A stretch of DNA of 64,000 nucleotides from Zygnema cylindricum (GCA_037447655.1 JBBHKE010000793.1:62001-126000), one strand, 5' to 3'; positions 1 to 14,435 are shown, counted from the first letter of the stretch. Notes: a model not told the origin generated them from the sequence alone. Numbers and translations: made by a program.

Positions 1-3000
1 AAAAAAACTTAGTTTTTGTACTGTCCATATCATCCAACATTATTGTACTTTGTACTCTTTGTATCGTGGAAGGTATGAGGAAAGGCGTACATTTAATTTT
101 GTACATATTCGGGTACGGGCGGGTACGGGTAGTCGCGAGGATTCGAGTTTCGGTCGTATCGGGTAACGGTTAACAATTTAGGAGTGTGACATAACCCGGT
201 CGGGTTTCCGGTGTTCAGATTATTGAAAAAAAAAATTGTCAGTTTCGGCTTATCTAAAATTTTGACTTTTGCGACCTCTGGGCTAGACTCATAGTTCAAA
301 AGTAGGTGAAAGTTGGCCCATACAATATGCCTATTGTATGCAAAACATACAATATGACCTCAAGACCCATATTGTATTTGGACCTATTCGGACCAATTAA
401 AACATTCAAACCAAAAAAAATTATTTACACCGTCAGATTCGGATGATCGGACGGTCGCTGATCAAAGTAGCGATCTAAGAAGATCACATGAAAAGCCCAT
501 AACACAACTTACGATAAAGGCGCCGACCAAAGGCCTACCATAAAAACGCCTACTTTTGAACTATATTTCAAACACAATTTGTTGAAATCTTAGTGTACTG
601 ACCCAACAGTGTACCATAACCTGCAATACTGTTGAAAAACGTTTCATAAGACCTTTAAAAAAAGACGTGTCAAATACTTATCAAATGTCCCCAAAATAAC
701 GTATTTAAGTATGGACACAAAAAGAGACACTTCAGAGGCACTTCAGAGACACTTCACTTAAGAGACACTTCACTTGAGAGACACTTCACTTAAGAGACAC
801 TTAAGAGACACTTAAGAGACACTTAAGAGACACTTAAAAGACACTTAAGAGACACTTAAGAGACACTTAAGAGACACTTAAGAGACACTTAAGAGACACT
901 TAAGAGACACTTAAGAGACACTTAAGAGACACTTAAGAGACACTTCTAACAAAACTCCTGTGATAATATGATGTACTTCATGAAGAAGAAAACAAATAGT
1001 GATATCACCTCCGACTTACCCAGTGTACACACATGGACACAGCCATGCCTTTTGCTCGAATACGACTTGGGAAGATTTCAGGAAGAAGGAGAGCCGGTAC
1101 TGGACCAGCTCCCATTGTGAATGCGACAACATATCTGAATACAAAAAAACAATTGTCATCAGTACAGTGTTAAACCAGGATTACTAAGAAAACAAGAAAG
1201 AGCCGACATATTTGAAAACACAAGAAGTAATCGTCGTCAGTACTGAGTTAACCAGGATTACTGAGAAAACAAGAAAGAACAGACACATCTGAATACAAAA
1301 GAAGTAATTGTCATTAATACTGCGTTAAACCAGGATTACTAAGAAAACAAGAAAGGACTGGATTTTAGGATTTTAAGCTCCATTGTTTATCCACGCTAAT
1401 GTATAAAAAGGAGCAAAAAGCTAAACAAGAGCAAAATGACAAAAACCTCGGATAAAAAGATCAGGCTCTTCTAATTCAAATGGTAATAGAATTTGGTTTC
1501 ATTCGCTGCGCTCTCTTTTCAATATTGAAGTGATTTACATGTCCTACTGTATTAGGCTTTTCCTAATATCTTTATTAATTTCTTCTTGGTATAATCAATG
1601 AATGAATTTGAAGTACATACACAATAAGTTCCAGAAGCAGAGACTTCACTGCTTCCTTTTCCTGAACATAAATCATTTTTGCAGACTTCTACTCTAATCT
1701 TAACATACATTTTTTTATTGTTATACAAAAACAGGTATTAATGAATTTGAAATACATACGCAAGTGTTCCGAACACAGAAACAGCTGGTGCAAAAGATTG
1801 AAGGGAAGGCGTAGCCATTGCTACTGCTTGAAGCACCATAGCAACACCCTGTCCCTCCAAGACTCCACCAATCAGACTCAGCCTGGTTTCTTCATTTTTC
1901 ACCCCAAGCCCCCAACAATCAATCTCAGCCTGTTTTCTTCAAAATCTTTTTTAGCGTTTTATTTTTTGGTACTCGCGTTACTGCCTTCAAATGCATTCCG
2001 TTTCGACTCCAATTACATCAAATAATGGCCTTCAGCTAACGACAGCATCAATATTTCTAACAAATTTCAAAACAAGCACGAGTCACCAATTGGCATATGA
2101 TCCTTGAAAAAATCAAAATATGTTTTTATCTGTTATTTCTATGCACTGCAGTGGCGTTTACTTTCAAATAAGGAAGCTTAACCACCCATCTGTAATTCTG
2201 TTCTTTTCAACACCATCTGCCATTCTTCTTTCAGAAACAATACATTATGTTGAAGCTACACTGACCAATCACAATTCGTGTTAATAACACTAATTAGTTT
2301 CTTGGGCGAAGTGGGCTACAATTCACCACGCCGCTCTACACGAGATCAGTTTGTTACCTCCTACCTCCACATTTACATTAATAATTCCTTTACAGTAATA
2401 GCAATGGCAGTGTACTTACCATTCCAGCAAAACTCCAAGTCATAAGCTTCTTTCGACCGAGTCGATCCATCAATAGAGTTGATGCCAAGGCAGCTGCAGT
2501 CAAAAAGGTGTCATGTTAGTTTTCAGAGTTAACCAAACATCCTGAATTTCGCAATGGAGACTTCGAAAAAAAACCAGCTTTTGCTACTACCAAATATTGG
2601 AGAAAAACTGCCTGCCTCACATCCCAAGGAAAAAAAAAAATGAAAGGAAAAGGAAAAGGGAAAAAAAAAGGAAAAGGAAAAGAAAATCATGATAGGCTTG
2701 TTTTAAATACGATCAAACGACCTCCATCATTAAAAAATCCAAAGAATCACGCGACTTTTTTTTACTGTGCCACTATCCTCAACTAAAACTTTGTTACAGA
2801 ACTTTAGAAATCCAAGTTTGTGACGAAAAAAAGGGAATGGACGATACAAGCTCAGCACTAACGAAAAAAAAAGATAATCTTCCCACTAATTATTGTGGGA
2901 CTTACCGACAAGGTTGACCACCCCCATGACAGTGGAAGCCGCCATGTCTGACTTGATTCCGGCATTACTGAAAATAGTTGAAGAAAAATAAAATATGGCA

Positions 3001-6000
3001 TTAATGCCTGCTAATTGCTGTAAACCGAAGACAGCGGCGCCAATCGTAATCACTGCACACATTTAGGAAAAGAAAAAAAGAGAGGGGTCTAAAAAAAACG
3101 TCGAGAGGGAAAATATTAAGAACTGGATCATCAACACTATAGTATACAATTTTCACACCTTTTTTTGTTGGCTTTCTTTCTTGGACCAAATAGCAAACAA
3201 TACATACATGAACATACACAAATGATTGAATAATCTCTGTAAAAGCAGGCATACGAACAGTATACAAAGAGCATTAAAATCTAAGACCATCCACCACTAT
3301 TAAACTCTGGTCTCCCCAAAAATTAAGAAAATAAACAGGTGATAAATTCAAATGTGCACAAAGCAAGTAAAATATTACGATACATGCACTTATATGGTGC
3401 AGTATTTTTAAGCAGAAACAATCGAATTCTTTCAATCGGCTTCAAAATATAAAAAGGATAAAAACATTCCATAGAAAAAACAAACATGTACCTTTAATGT
3501 ATCGTGGACCCAGGAGCTCTCCCCATCGAGCTTCTTTTTCCCCCTCTTGTGGTCCTGATCCTCTAAGTTCAGTCAAAGCTGATTTTACTTGAGTAGGACC
3601 CCATAAGTTGTCCACAGCTCTTTCCACCTCATTCCATCGACCATTCTGTCATTATGCAAAGCAAATTCCCTTTCTCAATAAAATCAGTTCAGTCATCTCC
3701 TTGAACACATAATGCAAAAAGATTCATGATACTCCATCCTCAGTAAAACCAGTTCTGTCATCTCCTTCCTAAAACAAAAAACGCAAAAAGATTCAGGATA
3801 TTTGTACAAAACCTGCGGAAAAATGGCAAATTTCTCCAAGTCGATAAACAAACGAGATACACGCGATGCTAACATTTCATTTTCGGAACAAATCACCACC
3901 TTGACCTTTTCATGGAATTAAAAAAAAGTACATAAATTAAAAAGAAGTACATTACCTTTGCAAGCCATCGAGGACTTTCAAAACAAAACTCCATCCCAAT
4001 AACAAGTAAGGCAGCTGGAATAGTAGCCAGCCAAAAGCAAACCCTCCACCTGAAAAAAAAGGGAATCACACGCAAATAAGACACCATTTGAATGAGACAA
4101 AACCAAAAAACCTAAGGTAAGGGATTTAACTTAGTGCCCTTGAATCCTGACAAAGCATTTACATATATATATGCTTTACGAATCTGTGCAGCTTGTGATT
4201 ACAAAAGTCTTCCGTATTTTACAAAAAAATTGACTGCAAATGAAAAACGATTGCACTACCAATAAATATCTTGCAGAAGTAAGCTTCTCATGAAACAAAA
4301 TGACTAAAACTTTTGAAGGCGACTTGAGTACAATATACAGGATTTTTCCAAAACAGAAGAAAGGACCTCACCAACCAGGAGTATATGGCAAAGGTAGGCT
4401 TGCAATAAGAACAGCTAAAATTCCGAAACAAGTTGACACTTGTGAAAGGCATCCATAAGTACCACGCTGGGCAGTTGGAGAAATCTGCAAATTAAAGCCT
4501 CACATTTTTCATCAGTCAAGTCACTAAAAAACAGAGGCACTAAAAAACTGTTGGAGTCACTTCTGGCTACCTACATTGCACGCCACAACGAAATTCCATA
4601 AAAATAACACCAAAAAAGGAAAAAAGAAAAAGCAGCATTGACAACATCACCGATCCATGCATTTACTTAGCTGCCCGTCATCAAAGATATCTTGCATATT
4701 TGTTTTTCTGTGCAATAATTTGACAATTTTGAGAGATTCCTGGGATTACTTCGGAAATGTAGAGTGCCATCACAGGAATTGATAGACCGAGCCCAAAACC
4801 ACATAAACAGCGTCCCACCATCATTGGCCACACTGAGCTGGCAGTGGCACTGCTCCCATTGAAGTTCCCATAAAAATTACAACCAATCACAGTTAGAAGG
4901 TAAAGACCGTTCTTTGAACAACACCATATTTGTGCCCCATAAAAATTTCCATAAAAAAAAAAATCCATAAACAGTGCAACTAATCACAGTTAGGATATAG
5001 TACCAGTAGTCTCAAGCTTCAGACTTATCAGACTTTGCATATCCTCTCCTTTAAACAGAAACCGTGTTTTCATCTCCTTTAAACAAAACTATGTTTTCCT
5101 TTCCTTTAAACAAAACCATGTTTTCCTCTGCTTTAAACAAAACCATGTTTTCCTCTGCTTTAAACAAAACCATGTTTTCCTCTCCTCTAAACAAAACCAT
5201 GTTTATGCTTCAAGTAAAGAGAGTCGCACCTGAGGAGAGTTCCAGCTAGTATGGGAAGAGCAGATAACTGAAGGGATCTTCTCCTCCCAAGGCCATCTGC
5301 TACTGTACTACTGATCCAGCATCCAAAAAACGCTCCAAATAAAAAGATACTCACGACAAAGCCTGCAAAACGCAACGGATAACTTGTAACTGGTTAACTA
5401 GGCACCTCTATTTATAAACGAAGAGGTAAAAGAGACCAAGAGATCAACCTAGCAAAAGAAACCAAAAGAAGATGGCAGAGCCAGAAAAATCCCGGGAGAT
5501 ATACAAGGAGCATCACACACGTGTCAGAGAACTAAGCTTTGATTGTCCTACATGGAAAGCCTTATGGATGTAAAATAGGAATTGAAAAATACTTGGTTGT
5601 AGATCACTCGTTTTCTTGTGTTCCTACAGAAACAAGTCAAAGCTTGACAACTGACCTTGAAGAAGAGCATTCCCAGCAAAACCAAGATCTCGGGCTATGT
5701 ATTCCAACGGCCCATTCACAATTCTGTCCAAAATAGTCACACAGTGTCACAAAAGTTAGTCTATGTCGGTAATTATGCAAGACCTACCAGCTACAAAAAA
5801 CCACCGTCTGATATCCAGAATCTTTTTAAAAATAACAAGCTGCTTCATGACGTCTGCTGCCGCAAGAATTATAAGCTTAAAGTTCTTACCATATACGATA
5901 ACCAACTAACAAGCAGGAGAGATCCAGGATCCAGGATCCTTTCCAAAAAAACAAGCAGGTCATGAGAGAGATTACACGAAAGGACTTACCCCATATGATA

Positions 6001-6842
6001 ACCAAACAAAGCCGCGGCTATACATGCCACCAAAATGTTGCTAAGTGCACCGGTCCAAGGTACTGAAGGGGTAGACGATATCTGCAAAGGAGTGTAATCT
6101 GCTGAAATAGCTGTGACATAAAGACAAAAAAAAGAAGATGTAAAGCATTTTCACTTAAAATTAATGATCTATAGAGTGATTCCCCTTCAAGGTATTTGCA
6201 AAGGCGCATAATTTGCTGAAACAGATGTGACAGCAAGACACACACAAAAAAAAGATGTAATGTATTACACTTTGTTAAAATTGCTGATGTCCAGCTGTGA
6301 TTCCCTAGCACACCGTTACGGACAAATGAAGGCAAGTCATAACTTTAAAATATATCAGTGTGAGTAAACAGCCTTGCTCCTGATACAAACAAAAACGTTT
6401 CCCGTATTCTACCTAGAGTTACAAGACTCGAACAAATCAACAACAAGAATTTTAGGTCAGCCTTTAATAACATTTGCCAACTGCAGAAACAGGAATGCCA
6501 CTAAAAACAGGAAATAACTTCAAAAATTAGAAAAAAACTCAACAATACGATAAAGGAAAAACAAACAAAAAATGACGAGAGAAAAATAAAAACCCGAAGA
6601 AAATCAAAAATATTGAAGGGAAAAACACCAAAATACGGCCGAAAAAACCGACTGAAAAATGACTGGAAAATCACAAAAAAGCGACCGAAAAACGAAATGA
6701 AACACACAGGAAGCAAACCTGCTGCTGTTTTCACATTCCCCCCTCCAGGCTCTAAATCTCCTTGTGGAGCATTGAAAGATGAAGTCCGTCTGTACGCCCA
6801 TTGTTGTGGTCCAGGTGTTGCACCGGTATTCTGCATTTGCTT
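1..6842 (-). CDS. plastidic glucose transporter-like MFS sugar transporter (3' end beyond the window)
   Basis: Sugar porter of the major facilitator superfamily, closest in my recall to plant plastidic glucose transporters (pGlcT), which export starch-derived glucose across the inner plastid envelope. Exons in transcript order: 6842-6719, 6062-5990, 5723-5656, 5362-5230, 4849-4750, 4484-4372, 4049-3956, 3645-3492, 3052-2906, 2493-2420, 1848-1760 and 1134-1020. All junctions join in phase. Visible family motifs, in order: FGYHMGIVNG, ADGLGRRRS after TM2-3, VGRCLCGFGLGLS, LYISEISPTAQRG, FESPRWLAK, QQLAGINAIFYFS, MDRLGRKK and GAGPVPALLLPEIFPSRIRA. The last visible exon ends at VHW before a GTAAGT donor, so the final helices and stop lie left of position 1. 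The first visible exon begins after an AG and has an internal Met. A transit-peptide exon upstream is expected but was not found. The 6719 donor would be GTTTGC. An alternative pairing uses GTGAAA with an acceptor at 6081. Confidence 0.85.
721..948. repeat. 11-bp minisatellite in the transporter's last visible intron
   Basis: About 18 head-to-tail copies of an 11-mer of the form GAGACACTTAA, with diverged copies at the left end (cacttcagagg variants). It lies in the intron downstream of the 1020-1134 exon of the glucose transporter-like gene. Confidence 0.9.
1130..1362. repeat. three ~77-bp tandem units overlapping a splice acceptor
   Basis: Units start near 1130, 1207 and 1285. They share an aaaccaggattact block and a ctgaatacaaaa block. 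On the minus strand the first unit contains the real acceptor and first bases of the 1134-1020 exon. The third unit preserves the same CAG acceptor. Confidence 0.85.
5062..5208. repeat. 27-bp intronic tandem repeat
   Basis: Five to six copies of a unit like ctttaaacaaaaccatgttt plus cctct lie within the intron between the 5230-5362 and 4750-4849 exons of the transporter gene. The open frame across it (MFSSPLNKT repeated) is only the translation of the repeat. Confidence 0.9.
6082..6310. repeat. two ~115-bp degenerate tandem units beside a splice acceptor
   Basis: The segments at about 6082-6185 and 6198-6310 align through ctgcaaagg, ctgaaa, gctgtgaca, a run of a's, agatgtaa and gtgattccc. 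The first unit abuts the 3' splice site region of the exon that begins the first transmembrane helix of the transporter. Confidence 0.75.
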
Positions 6843-7379
6843 CTGATAAATGACAATACAAAAACACCTTGTTACTTACACAACCAGAAGTTTTGGTTGG
6901 CTGAAAATATAAAAAAACCTTGTTAACTTACACACTAGCAGAAGTTACAATTGGTTGACGATGTAGAAACACCTTGTTAAGTTGTGATTGGCCAAAAAAC
7001 GGTTGGTTGTGATTGGCCAAGAACGGATCCATTCTTTTATGGACTGTCCGCATTTGGCGTTTCCTGTCCCCGAATATCACCAACGCCAAATATTGTTATT
7101 TTATTCTATTAAATTCAAATAATAACTTTAATTATGGGTTTTTTGGCACATCGACCCCGTATTAACATAAACGTTTACTTTATTTTGTGATGGTGACCAT
7201 ATTACAATGAACATCTATACTAAATGGAACAATTTTCACCTTAATACCATAAACCTTTACGCTAATTGAACCATAAATATAAAATAACATTAATAATAAC
7301 TATAACTGCTTACAAATAACCTACTTGGAGTTGATAACCTATATATCAAAGTTACAGTAATACGCCTGCGCAACATTGC

Positions 7380-7780
7380 ATTCAGTGACGTTCATTTACT
7401 GAAATCGATGACTTTCCTCAGGCGAATATGTTTGACGTTCACACTGTCGACCATGCGGTTGTTGGTCAAATATGTGCGAACGTAACTATTTACGACCCGG
7501 ATTGAACCCCTTTTAAGACCGCACATTCTCATGCGTCCACGGCTATTAAACATAATGAATTGTACCTTTTTATTTAAAAATGTACGATTTTGTACGGTCT
7601 GACATTGCCCGTACACCACACTAATTAAATGATGGCGTACTTCCGTTTTGTACGGTACTAAAAAATTAACCCTAAATAGAGTACAGAAAAAAATAGAATG
7701 AACTACGCTAATGGAGAATAAATTAAAAAAAAAGCGGGACGGAATTAGCGTACACAACGCTAATAGCGATTGGCGGTGTA
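7380..7780 (-). mobile_element. family B TIR element (MITE-like), reverse orientation
   Basis: The right end at 7780 is ..gattggcggtgta. Read in reverse it starts TACACCGCCAATCGCTATTA and continues into gcgttgtgtacgctaattccgtcccgc, which matches 39541-39590 closely. Shared interior blocks include a tgtaccttttt stretch and an acgcatgagaatgtgcg-like stretch. Flanking TA bases fit a TA target duplication of the Tc1/mariner type. The left end is not sharply visible. Confidence 0.75.
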
Positions 7781-7783
7781 CTG

Positions 7784-8004
7784 TACAACGGTGAATCGTA
7801 ATTAATATTAATGTTTTTCTCGTCTCTTAAAACATATTTTCTCCGTACACACATGTCGGATTGTGGATCTGACGGTTGCGATTGAAACGTAACATTCTCA
7901 GCTTACGAATGGCGGTCTTAAATTGAAAATTGGACAGGTGTGTACGGAGAAAATATGTTTTCAGTGGCGAAAAAATTGTTAACGCTAATTACGATTCACG
8001 GTTG
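7784..8004 (+). mobile_element. family A fold-back MITE
   Basis: A ~220-bp element whose two halves are inverted copies. The left end (acggtgaatcgtaattaa) pairs with the right end (ttacgattcacggt). The inner arms share ttttctccgtacacac and its complement gtgtacggagaaaa. The same element recurs at 33403, 54011 and 63394. There is no coding capacity, so this is a non-autonomous element. Confidence 0.85.
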
Positions 8005-8583
8005 AAGTGTGCACGCAATTTTTTACTGGTACGAAAAACATTTCTCTTGGTTCCGATATCAACCTTGTATATTGATTACCGAACAATACTGAACCGTAAT
8101 CGCTATTCGACAAATGATCCATGTAGACAAACATCCTGATGAAACAGTTTCAGTTAACTGATAGAACTATTGCGGAACTGCGGTTTTATAATCCTATGTG
8201 AAACGTGCGGCTGTCAGCTAAGCAGTTGCGTCTATGGCTACCGTGTTTCCTCGTCTCTCCGCCACACAGACTGGAAGCATCATTGTTACCGAGGTCGGAG
8301 AGCATTTTTGCAACTACAGTACAGTACAGTACAGTACAGTACAGTACAGTACAGTACTATATCGTACGGCCAGACGTGTGATTGAGCATCGTTTGTACGA
8401 CTATGAAGTATGAATCGCACGCTTGAGTCTGGTATGTACTAGTCCTTTTTCTCTTGTTTCCTCTTACCTGCCTTGCCTTGAACCTATTCCCTTTTCTTGG
8501 TTATAAGCCTACTTAAGTTTTACCGATAAAGTGCTATTTTTTTTTTATTTTTTTTGATAAGGACAATACTTGAAATAAACACT

Positions 8584-11500
8584 ATGGCTTTGGCCTGTGT
8601 CTGGCATCCTTCCAAACTATCTGTTGGCGTGACATTGACATGTAATAAAGTGGTCTCGAGTGGAGAAGGAAAATTAGGACTAACAATTTTCCGGGAAAGT
8701 ACAAATAGTACAAATTGTTCAGCTTCCAAGGTACATTTTTTTTGAATTTGTAGTACAACTCGAGAAAGAAAGAAACGAAGAATCAGAATTTGTTCATGAT
8801 AACAGGAAAATGGAGTTATTGTTGTCGAAGGAAAGGTCAAAGAAAAGAAAATGTTGTTCGAGGTAGCGCTTTTAACAGGAATAAACTTTGTCTCTTTTAT
8901 TCTCTCTCCTCCCTTCCAGTACCTAGTATCTTTAGTCACTATCCATTACTCTGCTTCCCTTAAACTTTCCCTCTTTCTCCCTTCTTTCTGCCACTTTATT
9001 TTTATTTTTTTTGTTAGTCATCAACTCTTTTCTTTCCCTCCTTGCCCTCTCTCTCTCCCCTTCCACTCCCCCTCCCTTTCTCGCTGATTCTGATTTTTGA
9101 AACCTTCCATTGACGTTTGTTGTGCAGGAAAGCATCCATAGTATTTATAAAAAATCCTTGACAAATCTGAAAAACGTGACTAGTTTTAGTGGTGAACTCA
9201 TCAATGCGAGAGAAGGAAATTTGAGATGTTTGATAAAGAGATCGACTGTTAGTCCAACGAATTTGAGACAGCGAAAGAGAATGGTAACAATGGCTGCTTC
9301 TCAGAATGGAGCTTTTCATAATTTTTTGGAGAAGGAAAGCTTGGGTGGAGAGGAAACAAAATCGGTGTTACCTCAAAATGACGATTACACTATTGCTGTA
9401 AGATACGTCTTTTTTTCCTTCCATGCATTTTTGAAAATCTTGAAAGCCAAGTGCCTTTATTCAGATAAAGTTTTTTTACTATTCCCTGTTAGTCTTTTTT
9501 TTCTGGGATCAAATTGGATGTTCTGCTTTTATTCTTTCTTTTAGCGGTCAGGATATAGTGGATGACAAAAAATTTCAGTAAACTCCATAGATATTGATGT
9601 ACCACACTAAATATATTTTTTGAACATTTCCTGTACATTTTTATGCTCAAGTTTTTGTTCTACAAAGCGAGCATTCCTGATGTCCTTTGGTTTTTCTCCC
9701 AATCACGTTCTAGAAATGAATCTGTGGTATTTCAAGTTTGGTTTTTTTTTTTTTTCCTTGCCTATTTTTCTTTTCATTGTTCGGGTTTCCATTATTCTCA
9801 TTATCTTTAGCTAGTGAGTTCTAACTTGTTTTTCTTGCAGGTCCTTGGAGACCTTCATTTGGAGCCTTCACAAATGGATCTCTTCTCAATTGCTCGCTCT
9901 CAAATTGTGAAGGAGGTCAGTGGACCATTAGGCTACTCTCATTACTGCCTTATCTTATCGGCTACTTTATATTCTAGGTAGAGACCTGGCTCATGGAAAA
10001 CAATCACTTGTTTTAATGACTTTGTTGGGATTGGGAAGAGCTTTTACAGTTGAAGGATTCCGATGGCAATCCTTTGAACCAAGCTCGAATCGTCCAATTG
10101 GGAGATGTGGGCGGATATGCATACCAACCCGGATCCCGAGCCTGTTTCCAAACCGCCGTAGAATTTTTAAACGGTTTCGAGCTTCCTCGGCTCAGTGTCC
10201 TTGGAAACCACGACCTTGAGGTAAAAAACTCACACTTTTTTGCGACTTTATCCAATCAAAGCAGTTAAAATTGTTTTAGAGACTGGTTGAGTTCATTTAT
10301 GGTTTTGAATGCACCGTTCTCCACAGCTTTCCTTTTTGATGGACTTGTACAGTTTCACAGTTTTGTTGTTTAATATTGTTCATTGAACCGAAAAGAACCG
10401 AAATAAGCGAGTCCATGTGGAGCTCATTGCCCAATCTATTATTGAGAGCAACAAAGACAGGTAGTTCTAGTCTCAACGGTTGGATATATGCAAAAAAGGA
10501 TTTGGTTGTTTGACCTTGAAGGTCATTCTTTTTCATTTTTTTTTTATGGGTTCCAGGGGTATGAGTTTGAGACAGACGCAGAAAATCTGGCTGCCTGGCA
10601 AGAAGAATTTGGACAGTCTCATTTTTGGGAGCTTGATATTGGCTCAGCTGTCTGTCTCGGTCTTTCAACAGTTCGTTTCCGTACAGCAGTTGATTGCTGT
10701 CACGAGGTAATTGTCAATACCTTCCAACTCTTGAGTAAATTTCACATTACTACACAATACTCTGTACTTTACACTCCCACTCTGTACTCTGTACGCTGTA
10801 CTTTGCACTCTGTACTCTCCCTGTACTCTTTTTCATAAGTACATTTTTCCTACTAGGTCGACATGCTACACTTTCAACATCACATTTTTTTTTAAAACCA
10901 AGTTTATTTAGTGGCTTATTGAAGTGAATGAAGTAAATACGATAGGAAAACATGAATGGAAGTGCAATACAATTGAGACCTGAGAGTAACAAAATACAGT
11001 GCGTGCATTTTAAAGAAATTACCAGTGACAAAAGCCGAAAAATAATTGTCGTACACTGTTTTCATCTAATCTCCTCTGTATCATAAATGGTTCCATATGG
11101 CATGGTTCAATGAAAGTGGGTATAAGAAGGTCACGGGTGTCCGCTATCAATATGTTATATATATATTTTATCAGTATACTTATCAATATATAATATTATA
11201 TTTATATATTGCAAAAGCTGATCCACGTGCTCGTTCAAAAGTTGTTACGACTTCATTTCACAATGGATGTTGCAATACCGATTTAAAAGGTGTTAATGTC
11301 TTTATCAACCTACATCAGTTCCCCTGGAGTTCTTGTTCTACACTATTCTGTACTATTTTGTACCATTACATGGAGTATTGTCATTACAATCTGTGAAGCT
11401 CAGTATCAGCCAAAAGCTCTTGTTTTACTGTGAAAATGCATTATACTTTACATTGGCCTTTTCATTTCTTTATCATCTATAGAGGATACGATTTTTCCAT

Positions 11501-14270
11501 TTGTTTCACACAGAAGGTGAAGAGCTTCACTAAGTTGAGCACATTGTGTGTACTATGCTCATCTGTCAACTCAATTTTTTCTCACTTGCTTCTTTACTCC
11601 CTTAAAGTTCCTCCATTCACGATAATTATTTATAGACCACAGTATAAGTCATCTCTGCATCACATATCGTCCCCTTTGAACTAGATTTTCGTCGAGAATC
11701 TCTGTAAGATTTTATATGAAATTTTGAGGAGACTTTTTGCAGGTATATATAGACGAAGAGCAAGTAGATTGGTTCCTTTCAGCTTTAGCTCGAAACGCCC
11801 ACCGACCTGTTTTTGTGTTCACACATGCTCCGCCTATAGGTTCTGGCCTTACAAGTTTACAGGTACTTTCCTTTGATTTGAAAACACTCTTATAACTTTA
11901 CAATAAGGTTAGGTGGTGTTTTACTTTATAGTCTCCTGATCGTATTGTTTCAAAGTGTGGATGCCTCAACATTCTTCATCAACGTCAAAAGCACACCGCA
12001 AGCATATTCTTAAATCATAATATATTTGTTTAAATGTCCCTGTGGCTGGAACAAAAAAAAAAAAAAAGTCAAAATGTTGTATTTCATTTTGAACATAACA
12101 CGATTTCTTAGAAGATGTATTCTTGATTCATGATTTCTTAGAAAATGTATTTTTGATCGTTACGGGTGTTATTAATGGCAAAAAACATCTTCCTGATGAT
12201 TCTCTTTTGTCCTTCCAGCAAGTCCACGTTCGAAATCGATGTGCTTGGTTGAACCATAGTGAAGGCCCACAAAAGTTTCTGGACATAGTTCATAAAAATC
12301 CGCAGGTATGTCTAATCAATACACGCCCTTGTTTTTCAGATAACCTTCCATGATGTCATATTGCGAGGGGCTAGAGAAAAAGGGAATTTTTTCCTCTCAT
12401 TTTCTTGCTGTTGTTTTCGTTGCCTCTTTTTCTTCGGCTTTCTTTGGGGATTTATCGAACTTTGTTTTGCACAACCTTTTTCTCAATGTGTTGTTTGTTC
12501 ACTGTTTTATGCTTTGGTTTTGCAGATAAAGTTGTGGTTTTCGGGCCATTTTCATCTCAGTCATGATTACGAGGGCTCGATTTCACGCGTCGGGAACTGT
12601 CTTTTTGTGCAGGTAATTTCTAGTTAATTTAAACAACCGTCTCTTCTTATTTCAATGAATGTAGAAAGTATGCAAGTTAAGGACCTGACAATGGTTTCTG
12701 GGCTTCTGGTATTTCTATTTTTAAAGAGAAGTCTAAAGGTTTCAAGGTCGAAATTTGTTGAATGATTGTAGAAGAATATGGGTCACAAGAAATTCAATGA
12801 ATGTAGAAATGGTAACATTATTGGAACTTATGACAGCCATTCATTTCATTGTTTTGACAGACAGGAGTGATGGGGGAATGTAATCGAGATGGTCGTCGTC
12901 ACAGTCGAATACTAAAAGGGAATGGAAATGGGTATCAATTATGTAGGCCATTTTTTCACCCTTTTCTCCTCCATATTCAGTGTACAGATTTTTTAATAAA
13001 CCAACAGATGTTTAAATCCTGGGTTCTTCTTTTCGAGAATGAATGAGAGACATGGCATTTGCGGAGTATTGATCACCAAAAAAAACACTTTTGTTTTGGA
13101 CTGTAAAAGTGCTTGTGTTGCTTCGTTGAAAACACGGTTTGAAGATGAAATAGATATAGAGAGGAAGCAGGAATTTTCTGACGTGTGTATTCTAAGAGTT
13201 TTAGATTCGCAGTAAACACTTTTGGAAGAATTGCTTATCATCTCCAATCTTGATACGTTGACTATCTGCGATAGACAATAAAAAACAGTGAACATATTTT
13301 TACTGAAAAAATGAATGCCATTAGTAATCATGGTTTCATAAGTTCATTGGTATAAACTATATGTTTTCTGTTGATTTACTACAAACCCGATACAATCGAC
13401 ACAGCAACTATTAGTGATACCAGTGGCATAAAGCTTTGAAAAAAAAATGAGAGCATCTGATACAGTAAATAGTATACATTTTCAACGTATAGCTATTTTG
13501 ATGCACATTATCTATAGTGTCCAATCATTATAAAAATGTTTGGGCAAATGTAATTGGATAAAAAAGGATGCATATTCTGAATCAGTTTTTTTGTTACAGA
13601 CACTCTTGATCATGGAGCTGGTTCTGTTCGACTGGATGTCCTCCATAGTTATGATCATGAGGGGGCCGGTTTTTCTCCCCAACGTTTATGGTGCTCGAAC
13701 CTATCATGTAAGAGTACTGTATATTTGGTTCTTTTGGGCTTTTTGTTTCTTGTTTTCTGGAAATGACTGTCAATTTTAATCACATGAAAGAGAATTCTTT
13801 TATTTTGAAAGGGAGGAAAGTGAGAAATTTGGGTCTGTTTTTGAGGAAAGATTGATTTATAGTTTATGGCGACTGGTCAAATGGGGAATTGGGACTTTTT
13901 TATTATTAGGAACGGATAGTTTATGTTTCGTCTTAGTTAAGAGTGCAGCTGGTCTAAAGAGATTCTTATAACGGCTGTCTCACTGATTTAGGGACATTCT
14001 TATTATCTTCATTATAATCATTATTTATTCGGAGCATGATTTTTTTTTTTCAGTTTTGACTGCTTGTCCGGGAGGAGGAGCCTTTAGTCCACGGATGCCG
14101 AGTGATGTGACGCCAGATCCCAACCTGAATCCCCCAAATATTCCTTCTTCGGTAAGTTCATCCTATTTTATAACTCTTATTTTCTTTCTAACATGGATAT
14201 AATCTCCTCTTTCCCACTCCCTCGCTCAGTCCATCGCATTCGACGTTTTAATTACAGTTGATTCCTCCCT

Positions 14271-14316
<46 letters not shown>

Positions 14317-14435
14317 CTTTCTCCTCTCTCTTCTCTCTCTCTCTCCCACTCCCCTTTGGCTTGTGGTCTGAGATTAGATCCTAACTAGAATCCCCAAAAT
14401 TCCTTCTTCTACAGGATTAAACTTCCTTCTTATAA

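Larger units (their letters stand above)
6843..8583. promoter_or_regulatory. divergent intergenic region, mostly transposon-derived
   Basis: Lies between the minus-strand transporter and the plus-strand phosphoesterase, so it should hold both promoters. It starts with three short tandem copies (6850-7010) built around caccttgtta. Two TIR elements follow back to back (about 7380-7780 and 7784-8004). A pentanucleotide AGTAC array lies at 8316-8356. The missing first exon of the transporter may be here. No specific promoter motif could be assigned. Confidence 0.5.

Noticed and set aside
721-948. 11-bp array as a CRISPR or telomeric repeat
   Set aside because: There are no unique spacers and the unit is not telomere-like. 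It is an intronic minisatellite.
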